Source of the DNA: Oxyruncus cristatus
Taxonomy: Eukaryota > Chordata > Aves > Passeriformes > Cotingidae
Assembly: GCA_013399855.1 (NCBI GenBank)
Contig: VXAY01002462.1
Span: 1,233,259-1,297,258 of the forward strand
Direction: 5' to 3'
DNA length: 64,000 nucleotides
In this document: one piece after another, positions 51,891 through 62,073 of the stretch
How the letters are laid out: every line of letters starts with the position of its first letter
Position numbering within the stretch: position 1 is the first letter of the stretch
Translations under genes and position numbers: made by a program
Notes under the pieces: model-generated
What the model saw: the letters and a program-made list of their open reading frames with translations, nothing else
What the model was told of the DNA's origin: nothing
The model's database searches: none

Positions 51891-52156
51891 CTGATAAAAA
51901 TTGGGCCAGAAAGTGCTAATTGCCAATTCTGTTCTGTTCCAAGCACCAGCGATAGACGTGTTCCAGACTGGGTTACCAATAGGACCATCATTAACTTTCA
52001 CATATATATTCAAAGTGCCAGGGCTAGATCCACTCTTGCTTGAAACATAATAGTGGAAATCAATACAATGTGTATCATTTTCTTTCAGATGGGGCATCAG
52101 GAGGTGAGCTTTCTGTCCCGCAAATCTCCCAGATGTATTAACCAACATGAAAGAAC
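51891..52156 (-). CDS. PTPRM: PTPRM exon: main part of the MAM domain (probably exon 3)
   Basis: This 266-nt exon follows a pyrimidine-rich acceptor (ttgtttttgcag) and ends at cag|gtatgt. It starts in phase 1, the first two bases completing a Gly codon, and ends in phase 0. It encodes 88 full codons, beginning [19 protein letters not shown] and ending STFWPNFYQ. The central block [15 protein letters not shown] is the conserved Cys/aromatic core of MAM domains, which mediate homophilic adhesion and lateral dimerisation in this family. Sequons for N-glycosylation are visible at NTS (first residues), NDT, NTS (in [10 protein letters not shown]) and NRT (in WNRTEL). The open frame continues past the donor into the intron, but that tail is not conserved and does not match a MAM domain. 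From memory, the loop before WNRTEL is two residues shorter than in human PTPRM. Confidence 0.95.
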
Positions 52157-52516
52157 CTGCAAAAACAAAGTCACTGGTTCAATTTTGTCTTTATTTTTCT
52201 CTTCCTAATATGGTGATCTCTAACTAAAGCACCATTAAAAAAATAATAATAATAATTCAAAAGTTTTGCTTTTCTTCTATTAGCATAACAGTAATTCGTA
52301 TTCAGTAGGTATTTAATCTCAAATTACTTTTGTAGGATCTCAAGAATCTTTTGCAAAACTAGTAAAGATTACAATCCTTATCCTACAGTTGTAGAAAGAA
52401 AGAGACAGAAAAACCCAAACACCGAAGCGATCTGCACTGCGCTAAATGTAGAGATGTTAGTACAGAATCAACTGTAGGTCTTAACTACCTGAGTGTTTCT
52501 ATATGCAAGTCTTTAT

Positions 52517-53302
52517 TGGGTTTGCCTGGCAAGGTTGGGGTGGGGGGGGAGGAAGAACTACAGAGGTGGTTTCTCTGAGAAGCTGTGAGAAGCTTCCCCT
52601 ACATCCGGCAGAGCCAATGCCAGTTGGCTCCAAGATGGATTCACCTCTGGCCAAGGATGAGCCAATCAGTGATGGCAGTAGTGCCTCTGTGATAACAAAA
52701 TTAGGTGGGAAAAAACAAAACTGGAGAATTACAGTTAAAGAAATGAGTGAGAATATGTAACAGAAACAGCCCTGCAGACACCAAGGTCAGAGAAGAAAGA
52801 GGGGGAGGGAGCTGGTGCTCCAGGCACCAGAGCAGAGATCTCTCAGCAGCCCGCGGTGCAGACCACGGTGAGGCAGCCCAAGGAGTCTATGAATGGAGTA
52901 GATATCCACCTGCAGCCCATGAAGGAACCCATGCCAGAGCAGCTGGATGCCTGAAGAAGGCTGTGACTTCCTGGGAAGTCCACACTGGAGCAAGTTTACT
53001 GGCAGGACTTGTGACCCAGCGGGGGACTGGCAGGACTTGTGACCCAGCGGGGGACAACTGGAGCTGTCTTTGCTGTAGGACTGCACCCTGTGGGAGGGAC
53101 CCCACTCCAGAGCAGGAGTAGACTGTGAGGAGTCTTCCTTCTGAGGAGGAAGGAGTGGCAGTGACAGTGTGTGATGAACTAACCACAGCCTTCCTATCCC
53201 CCTGCACTGCTGGGAGGGAGGAGAGAGAGAAAATCAGGAATGAAGTTGAGACCAGGACAAAGGGGAGGACACTTGGCATCCAGCCAGGGTCAATCCACCA
53301 CA
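52517..53302 (+). mobile_element. LTR-like avian interspersed repeat with internal tandem duplication
   Basis: The element begins tgggtttgcctggcaaggtt and ends agccagggtcaatccaccac plus an A. Internal landmarks include gccaatgccagttggctcca, gccaatcagtgatggcagta, cctgcagacaccaaggtcag and ctgaggaggaaggagtggca, all of which I recall from a common bird LTR-type repeat. It contains a perfect 28-bp tandem duplication. Longer copies that I recall carry an extra block with the polyadenylation region before the final segment; here that block seems deleted. Open frames of up to about 130 codons across it are by-products of its GC-rich repeated composition and are not genes. No clear target duplication was seen. 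Confidence 0.6.
52998..53053 (+). repeat. Perfect 28-bp tandem duplication inside the LTR-like repeat
   Basis: The unit starts actggcaggacttgtgaccc and ends agcggggg. It occurs twice without a mismatch (52998-53025 and 53026-53053). A degenerate third unit may follow (acaactgg). Related copies of the family that I recall have variable numbers of similar units. Confidence 0.9.
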
Positions 53303-53938
53303 AGAGATGTAATGAAATTTAAGAGAATTATGTATTCAGATGGTGGGATGCAGTGTATGACACAGAGCCTATCTAAAATGTTCTCAGTTTCTTAGCCTTA
53401 CTCTAGCTAATCACAAGTTACCTACTTGGCTAAGCATGACAATGTCTCCCATACTCAAAAACTGACAACAGAATGAACAAATTAAAATACAACCAAACCA
53501 GCAACCTTTACAGGTAAAAAAAACCCCCTGCATGTTGGTGTGAATTTTATATTATTGTCACAACTTAAAACAACAAACTACAAGAAATGTTAAAGTATTC
53601 ACATATGTCCCAGGTACACACCGCCATCAGCATATGGGGCAAATCTAAATTTCAGGTGTAAGCCATCAACACTGTGTGGGTTTCACTGAGGTCAAGCAAA
53701 AAGAAAACACAGATAATAAATGTCATGGAAGCCCCCAGCTGATGCCTTAATCCTTGTCTTTGAAAGGCTGCCACATGACATAATTCAGTACTTGGTTTGA
53801 CAGTATGAGTTTTTCCAGGCATGTGAATTTTGATAAAGCTCAACTTAGCTTCTACACCTGGTTTTAAGTACAAGTCTTCCCACAAGAAAAAAAAAAACAA
53901 AATCACTGATGTGTATTAAATGCCATAATCACCATCAT

Positions 53939-53997
53939 ACAGTCATAGAATAGTTGGGGTTGGAAGGCACCTTAAAGATCATCTAGTTCCAACCATT
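53939..53997 (-). mobile_element. CR1 LINE, short 3' tail
   Basis: The plus strand reads cagtcatagaatagttgggg, then ttggaaggcaccttaaagat and catctagttccaacc, which is the end of a CR1 element in minus orientation. No coding part remains. Confidence 0.82.
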
Positions 53998-56900
53998 ATA
54001 TATACACATATATATTACTTAAAGCCATACAGTGTGAGTCACAAAAAGTGAATTGCATGCAGTAAAATTTCTTACAATTTTTTTCCAATCAAGACAACTT
54101 ATGTGCAGTGTTAAGCCATGTTGAAATGTTCAACTTTCACTACTGTCCTCTGTTAGATTACTGAATACTACTATGCCAGAGGGTTATATAAATCAAAAGC
54201 ACGTGGATAAACTCAATACACAACTAAACACTGACTTTTGACACAAAAAAAAAAAAAAAAGGCGGAAGGTGACAGTTCTTGGCCATGAAAAAAAAAAACA
54301 CAAAACCCAAACAACCAAAAACCAATAAAAAACCCCTACGGTGGATTAGTTCTCCAGAATTGCTTGTCATATTTGGGGACATAAGAAATACACACAAAAA
54401 AATAACTGCAACTATTCACTGATATTTCTACTAGGAAAGTATACCCGCCAGGGAACAAGGATTCAACAAGAAAACACACAAAATTATAGTCAATACACTA
54501 CTCATTCCTAAGGAGAGCAAGTACACATAGTACTATAAACATCTTCCTTTTTAAAATTACTAATTTCCTGAGATGTGCTTTCATGTTTAAACATGTGGAT
54601 CATGATAATTTCTTCAATCAAAATATTTAAATGGGTTTTACTTTGGTTCAGTGCTTAGGTCTATGTTCAGGCGTTACATGCAATTTGATAGTTTGAAATT
54701 AACACTGAAATATAACAGAGGATAACACCTAAGGTAAGCTGATGGTGCTCAACATCCATTAAATTCAGGCTTCTTTAGTCCACAAACTTGCTGAATCACC
54801 AATATTTCATAATTTTAGCCAGGGGGTTTAAATCAAGAAAGCAGTGAATTTCCTAAAGTTGCTGGTGTTGTTTACAACTCCTTATTGCAAAATGTTTCAG
54901 CACTAATTCAGTAAATATTTGGTTCATTAAAATATTAATTCTAAGAAGATGCAACACTTGAAAAATTAAAATACAGAGTTACTCCAGAGTAAATGGGCAG
55001 TAGAATATCCTGGTTATTTTCATCAGCATAAATGGAAATTTTCTGTGAACTAAGCATAAAGGAAAATTAAATATTAGACACAAAAAGATGCCCAAAAGAC
55101 ACAAGCATGACAAAAGAACTGGAAAAAAAAAAAAGTATTTGTTTAAAAAAGAAAATCTAATAAGTGGAAAAGCAACCTACTATCCTACAAAAAATGATGG
55201 GAATGGCGCAAGAGAGATTTTTCCAGTCACTTCGGTAAGTTTTCACCTTGTTAAGATACACTTTTTATATTGGGAATGTCAAATGCAATGAAATTGAATG
55301 CAGTATCATTTTTCATGCATGAAGAAAATGTCACTAGTGAACAAAGAGAGCTACTTTATTGATTTTTGACTACTCTTACACATGGTTGAAGACAAATGAT
55401 TAGTTTTACTAATAAATGTAAGTAAAAAATCACTAATATTTCACTGGTTGCTTTTGACTCTCAATATTTGAAAAATGCACCTATAGAGAGTTACTTTGTA
55501 TTAACAAAACATCATTCCCTAAATGCCAGCCAACACTACTGCCATTACTCCCAAAGGATTGTGACTACCATGAGTGTCCAAGACTAAGCATGGGACTGTT
55601 CACGACCCTGGAACTGCTGCACATAAGCAGATGAATTGTAAGGCGCAAATGTAATGGTCACCACTTTTACACAAGGGAAAGTCAATATATATGTTCTTTT
55701 ATTTATTGCATTTCATAAACATGTGTATAGACCACTTTGAAAGTATTGCAGAAAGCAGAAGACCTGAATTCAGTATCAGCCCACCTTGCACTTAAACTCC
55801 CAAAGCTTCGAACAGAAGAAATTTTGTCGTCAGTATTTTTCCATACTATTTACTAATTTTACAGATAAAAGAAAATACATTTTCAGGTAAAATTTGAAAA
55901 TTATGGGGCTGCTGTAATCTGAGAAAGCTCTCAAAGCATGACTACCACTACCTAAAGAAGCCAGAAGTTTCACTCAAATGACATCACCCAATAGGTATGT
56001 GCACACAAATACCAGTGCTGCTTACACTCCTGAATAATGAGGTGTGCCAGTTGAGAGTCTTCCCTTCAGTGCCTCAACTAACATCCATCAGTTGTGCTCA
56101 TTAACTTACAAAGCAATATTGTCTCAGGTAAATTTTAAATCTTCTTTTGAGCAATATTTACTCATATTAAATTTAATGTGATAAATTTAATCATAATTTA
56201 TTACCCATCCTAAAAACATCATTAATCTCACCTTTCAAGTTGTTTATCTTACAAATCTGCAACTATTCAAACTCTTGGAAAAAAAAAAAATCCATTAAAC
56301 TATTCCATCATAAGTCCTGCATATCATTTGAAATGATCAATTCACTTCTACCGATAATGCCATCATTGTTTTACTAGAACTGATAAGACTAATAAGCCAA
56401 ATAGTTCTTTTACCAAATTAAATTCTTAAAATTTTTCCTCATCTCATATGCATAGATACATCTCCCATGTTTTGTTAGAAATTGCTTTGATCAAGCTCAA
56501 ACATGGAATCACATAGTTCTGAATCTTATATTTCTGCAGCCCCTTTTCAACTAATAGCCAGCAATAAAAAACCTGCTTTCTGATGAATACTGTTTGTTTT
56601 TTTCAAGCCTTTTCAATATTTAATGATTTTGACTACTCACCCTGTAATCTTTTTACTGTTTTCATCATGACTACAAACATCAGTTTACAAACACTGTACT
56701 GGTATTTGAAGGCTACTTCTTATACAATACTACCTCTTTGCAAAAAGCAAGCAATGTACAGTAGGTCCACACAAGACACAAATTCACAGGCTATTAGAGA
56801 AAACAACTGCATGTGCATAAATTCTGAGAGATTTGTCTCGAGTTTCAGATTCAAATTCTGATGCAATCATTGCATTTCAGGAAAAACAGAAATCAAAGCG

Positions 56901-57105
56901 AGAAAAGACTTCAGAACAGGTAGACCCAGACCCAGGGAGACTTTTAAACACAAAGCTTCCAGAAACATCTTCCCAGGTCTGGAACAATCAAATTCAGGTT
57001 GAGTATTCTAAGGCAGGGAGCAGGTATATATTGGAAACAATTAACTGAACTTAAATGAAAAGTAATTAAGATTAGAGAACAATGTGGATCTTTCCAAAGT
57101 CCTAG

Positions 57106-57152
57106 CATCACAGAATCATTTAGGTGGGAAAAAGACTAGAACGTTGATTTGG
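57106..57152 (-). mobile_element. CR1 LINE, degraded 3' tail
   Basis: gcatcacagaatcatttagg followed by tgggaaaaagactagaacg resembles a short, diverged CR1 end in minus orientation. Confidence 0.5.
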
Positions 57153-57260
57153 AACAAAGATTAATACTCGGTTTGCATAAAATTTTCTGAAGAGTAGGGA
57201 AAAGGAATCACATTTGAACTGCAGTTCCACTCATGAACACAACTGGAAAGATTTTAATTT

Positions 57261-57382
57261 TGGTTGTTTGGTTGGTTTTTTGTTTGTTTGTTTGTTTGGG
57301 GGGTTTTGTGTGGGTTTTGTTTGCTTGCTTGTTTTGGTCTTTTGTTTTTGGGGTTTTTTTTGTTTGTTTGGGATTTTTTTGT
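57261..57382. repeat. G/T-rich low-complexity tract, (TTTG)n
   Basis: The plus strand is almost only G and T for about 120 bases, with several runs of gtttgtttgtttg and short G runs (ggggggg, ggg, gggg, ggg). On the transcribed minus strand it is an A/C tract. Long open frames on both strands across it are composition artefacts. Confidence 0.9.
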
Positions 57383-59109
57383 TAACAGGAAACCTGACCT
57401 GCCTGAATTCAAGGTTAATGCAGCTACAAGGTAACTCTCCTTCTGTCTGATAAGAAGGGTCATGTGCAGCGTGGGCTATGAAATCTCTAAGGAGCTGTGC
57501 TACTCCTGCCATCCCTGGAGAGCCACCTTAGATGCGGAAAGGCAGTACCATCACAGGTGGAGGGCTTCCTTACCAGCCCTAATCACTCAGAAAATCCACA
57601 GGCAGATAATCAGCCAAGGTGTACAACTCCTTGGGAGAGTTTTTCACTTTTAAAAGAACTGTGCTCCTTCTGGGCTTCAAGGAGATAAGTTTGGTGCAGG
57701 ACAACTGTCTTCTTTGCTTTAATTTCTGTCATCCCACATTTGGCCTATCCCAGTATGCTCTGGCAGCTCTACCACTATCTTCTACAGCCAGTGAGAACTG
57801 TGCTACAAACTGCAAAAACTGTGAACTGATTCATCAAACACACAACAGAGAGCTTCCCAGAGAAGGTATGCAAGTTTTCTTCAAATCTCTCAGCAGTCCT
57901 TATGATGCAGTCAGCTGGATTTCTTTAAAGGTGACCTAATATATTTCCCCAGCTATAATATTTTTTAAGTTTTATGCTATGACTGGATCTCAAACATGGC
58001 ACAGCTTTGAGATAGATCTGTCTGCACCTTTCCTTTAAAGTGAGCACACCAAAAGTACCAAAAGGGCTTTGAAGAAGTGATGTTTTATTAGAACATAAAC
58101 TTGAACAAACTGTCTTCTGTCTGAAAACCCAGATTCTTTTGAGAGAGAGTGGTAAAATACAGCCACTTGAAAACAAATACCTTTTCTGCCCGCATCTTTG
58201 CAACAAGGACCCTTTTCCTCCAGACCTGCTCTGTACAGTAGCAACCTTCAATAGCCTTTATGTATTCAACAAACTCTACTTATTCTTCTCTGGGTCAACA
58301 GAAAAATCTTCCCTCTTCTCATCATCTCCGGCCTAGTTTTGTGTCTCTTCTCTGTTACTTTAAGAAAACATCCCAAGTGCAAGCTCTCCAGTCAGCACAT
58401 CTATTACTGCCTGCCCTGTTCTTCCACGGAAAAAGTTCTCCCATGGCCAGGTGCTCTCAAAGAAGGAATCCCGTTCTCTCCTCAGAACTTCCCCTAACCA
58501 GAAAGTATGAAGTTACCAACCATGGAATTATGGCAGCACATAACATACATACAAAAAATGATTCTAAAAGACACCTTGAACCATAACCTCATTGTCACAC
58601 AGAGAATGATACTACGTGCATGAAGAATTTTTTGCATGTTCCTTCTGTTTGCAAGGAAATGAGATGAAGTTTCCAACGTCACAAACAGAATAAAACTTGT
58701 TCAGCACAAAGGCTCTCTCCCCGCTTCTGAGGCTACACTCACAGATGTTTCCTTGTCTTGTTTCTTCCTAAAAGGGCACAGCTCCACCAGTTGATTGTTT
58801 AGCCTGCGTACCTGCAGTGAGACTGAAGAGGTCTGCCAGACACATCTGCTAAGTCTACCCTGAACAAAAATAAGGGAAGTCAAAATACCGGATACGGTAC
58901 ACAAAGGATTAAAGGATAGGAGCACAAATAGTAACAATCAACATTGAAACAAAAAAAATGGGCCTTGCTAAATAAAAATACGAACCAACACTTGGTTTTA
59001 CACCTGGAGGGGACTGCAAGTACTACTGAAAAAGATAGCAGCTAAAGATATAAAAGACTTCTGTGAAGTGCTTAACATAGTAAACAAAATGAGCAGCATA
59101 ACAGAACAC

Positions 59110-59980
59110 ATCATATGTAACTGAAGCAACTGTTAATGAAGAAATTCCAGGAAACACAGGATGAGGCTCTACTAGTGGGATTCTTTGCATCGCTGTTAAA
59201 GCAGATGCTATTCAGCTTCTTTAACAAGGACATAAAAACAGATGTAACATTTTCTCTAAGAAAAAATGGAATCATACAAACACTGTCAAAAACCCCACAA
59301 AGTGTCTGAGCAGTCAAATCGAGGCTACCCTCAGGGCACAGGATGAGTCTTCCAGCCTGACGGGCACAGAGCTGCTTCAGTTCCATGTACCCAGATCCAT
59401 CTGATGGTGAGGCTTCCCAACACAGGCAGACAGACATATACACACAGAGAGGGAGATGACCTCACGAATCAAAGACAGACAGAAAAAAGAGACTTTACCA
59501 GCATCCCTCTAAACCCACAGACCACCCACAGAAACACCATGGACAGCCCCACCTTGTACCTCCTCTCCAGCCAAGGGGCATCTCACTCTGCTAGAGGAAC
59601 CCACACCCTGCTCCTCCCCAGGGGCTGGCCCCCACACCCAGAAGGCCGCTACTTTCATGGTTCACACCAGCTGCTGGCACTCAAATCCCTTCTACTATTC
59701 CCTGGTTAGCCTGGTTTGAAGTTTATGAGCATTCACACACACACGGAAGATCAGAGCACATCCAGGCACAAGATGGTGAGAAATAGGATTTAGTAAGAAC
59801 TCAGGACAGATTGTGGTGACCAAGCACCAGCACACTAAGCGGTCAGATACGTATCACAGATACACGTGACAAGGCTCTTTTATCCCTTTATCCCTCTATT
59901 TCTCCCAAGCTTGCCCCTTCCCAAACCAACTTTACTCCTGCCTCTGGTCCCCACATTAACAGCTGCAAATACAGTGAGAG
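59110..59980 (-). mobile_element. Candidate endogenous-retrovirus-derived LTR/leader repeat
   Basis: Read on the minus strand, this stretch has a TATA-like gggataaaagagccttgtca near 59885, then ctaaatcctatttctcacca and the blocks ggatctgggtacatggaact, gaagcagctctgtgcccgtc and catcctgtgccctgagggta. These resemble a GC-richer dispersed repeat that I recall from bird genomes and believe to be retrovirus-related, but I cannot name the family. Both edges are uncertain. Base composition is visibly richer in C and G than the flanking intron. No viral protein domain is recognisable. Confidence 0.4.
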
Positions 59981-60658
59981 CAGCAAACAAAATGGCAAGT
60001 TGTGTTTTCCAGTGAGTCGCTTACCCGATCAACTTGCATTTTATTATAACTTGGCATTCAAAGCATGAGACAGTTGTTCTGTCACTGAAGATAAGTATCT
60101 GTAAAACTAACCAGCACATGCTAACAATTACTGCTGCCGCCCAGAAAGTCTCCCTTCTGTTCTAAGCACATTCTCTTTGCTGCACCACCAATAACATTAG
60201 TCATTATTTTTGTAAACCATTCAACCATGCAATTCAGCATTTAAGAAACAATACTCAAGAGATAAGCAGAAATCAGCTTTAACAGGTTTCACAGGAGCTC
60301 CTAGGGCAAACCAGTTAGCTTTCAGATAAAAGCTTTGGGGAAGTAAATGCAAGAAAGGAGGGAGCGGGGGAATATGGCTTGATCCTGCATGTTAGCCTTA
60401 TCTGAAAAGGGCCATCTCCAAGAACAGGGTTAAGTGCTACTGCTTCTCTTCTCCCTTCCCAATGACAAGCTGAAAGGTTTGTTAAACACAGAGGTTAATA
60501 TAAAAAGCTTCTGAAGGCCCAAAGACAGTGAGCTTTACAACTTCTATAGAAATTCTATTTTCTTTCAGCTTCAGGTCGCTAGGTTAACGTTTGACTAATG
60601 ATCATACCTATGTATACTCTTCCAAATTTTAGAACACCTCAGCAATAATATTTTCTAT

Positions 60659-60700
60659 AAAAAATAAAATTTTATTTTTTAAAAGTAAAAATACTTTTAA
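60659..60700. repeat. Two adjoining AT-rich palindromes
   Basis: A perfect 22-bp palindrome (aaaaaataaaa with ttttatttttt, 60659-60680) is overlapped by a second inverted repeat, ttaaaagta and tacttttaa, around a 4-base AAAA loop (60679-60700). Confidence 0.88.
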
Positions 60701-62000
60701 TTTAAAAGCTGCCTGTCATTGTACTTTTTGCATACAGTATTTCCTGGAAATCATTCTGCCACCTGACTGATTACTAATTTCCTAACTACTGGTAAAAGCA
60801 AAGTGTTATCATAATACTATCAGGTGTATACACTGCAACTAAGGTGTTGCACAGATGAGTATCTGCAGTAACAAAGCACATGCAAATAACATCCATCTTT
60901 TGAATTTAACTCAAATATCTGACAGTTTTCCACAGACCATAAAGCAAAAAATTACTATATTGCCTATGGCACTAAATCCCACAACAATATAGAGCCTTCT
61001 GAAATCTTGTTTGATGTACCAGTAATTTTAGAAGCATATTAGCCTCAAGGGCCTTTCTGTTACTGGAGTAATCTACTCCTGGTTTCATGAGTGTGAAGAA
61101 AGATAACGCGTAAGAAATCTACATTATCCATCAAAGTATCTATCAAACAAAACAAAACAACTCCACATATCTACAGTAGATGACAAGATGTAATGTTTAA
61201 CCTACTCTTCTGAATCAAAGCAGCCATCTTCATCTCATCTGTTTAATACATTCATCTGAAAGTTCCCTTAACGTGGGCCATGTATCACCTCAGTTCTTTT
61301 ACTTCCACATGAAAAACCTTGCTCGGAAATTAGAAATTCACCAGTATAAGTACAATCACAGTGGTTTCTCTAAAAAGTACTTTTATGCTCTGTTTTTCTA
61401 AACTGAATCACTCATCGAAACTCCAAAACACAAGTAGTGGGCTTTCTTCCCTAGTTAAACTACAAATTACTTCAGATTAGTATTCACAGTATTTTTCTTA
61501 CACAGACACACTTCAGAGACCTTAGACAAGACTTGTTGAGTAAAATTTTAAGCACATCAGGGCCTGGGTTTCACTGATGAGCAACAGGATAGCTCAGGAC
61601 CTTTACTCTTGAGCTCATGTCCCACAGGAAAGTGCTGTTACACCAGCACAGAGGCACACGTGCACCCCATGGCAACTACAAGGCAGTTTTAGCCTTAATG
61701 GATTAACTACTACACTTTCCACAGGCTTTAGTCAACCTATATTATAACAATATGAAAGCTTTAAAACTGATAGAATAGCATATGCAATTGGGGCTGTTAC
61801 TTCCATCTTAAGGAAACCACAAAACAATCAAAAAAACACCCACTATTGTGAATTCAAAATCTGCTTTTAAAATTGAATTTGACACTGGTCTATACTACGA
61901 TTTATATATGCACAAGTGTGCATTTATCAGCTTGGAATATTGCCTTAATTGGACTTTGTACAGGAATTAGAGACTCATTACACCTCCATTTCTGGATTTC

Positions 62001-62073
62001 TTCTCCCTCTCTCTCTCTCTCTTTTTTTTTTTTTGTTTGTTTGTTTNNNTTTCTTTTTTTTTTTTTTTTTTTT
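62001..62073. repeat. (CT)n and poly-T tract broken by a 3-base gap
   Basis: ctccctctctctctctctct is followed by a T run, three tttg units, three undetermined bases (62047-62049) and a second T run. The undetermined bases suggest that the assembler could not resolve the length of the homopolymer. Confidence 0.9.

Larger units (their letters stand above)
10964..52156 (-). other. PTPRM: PTPRM gene, partial: five extracellular-domain exons spanning 41 kb
   Basis: Five minus-strand exons encode, in order, most of a MAM domain, one Ig domain and one fibronectin type III domain. This is the N-terminal architecture of type R2B receptor tyrosine phosphatases (PTPRM, PTPRK, PTPRT, PTPRU), single-pass membrane proteins that bind homophilically between cells at cadherin junctions and carry cytoplasmic phosphatase domains. 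Splice phases chain perfectly and there are no stops. Paralogue choice rests on residues recalled from PTPRM, such as [36 protein letters not shown] and GGVGVSNYAEL; PTPRK differs at several of these. Introns measure about 10.1, 3.0, 16.3 and 10.8 kb. The signal peptide, first MAM exon, later FN3 repeats, transmembrane segment and catalytic domains were not found here. From general knowledge, chicken PTPRM is on chromosome 2; the window itself cannot show location. Confidence 0.94.

Noticed and set aside
10964..52156. PTPRK, PTPRT or PTPRU instead of PTPRM
   Set aside because: These paralogues share the architecture, but the FN3 and Ig exon residues fit recalled PTPRM better; recalled PTPRK differs at several positions around [14 protein letters not shown] and NSINGDGP.
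52747..53303. Open frames of 99-138 codons on both strands
   Set aside because: They lie in an LTR-like interspersed repeat whose GC-rich tandem units make open frames in several phases. No domain is recognisable.
57214..57512. Open frames on both strands across the G/T tract
   Set aside because: The residues are those expected from (TTTG)n and (CAAA)n repeats.
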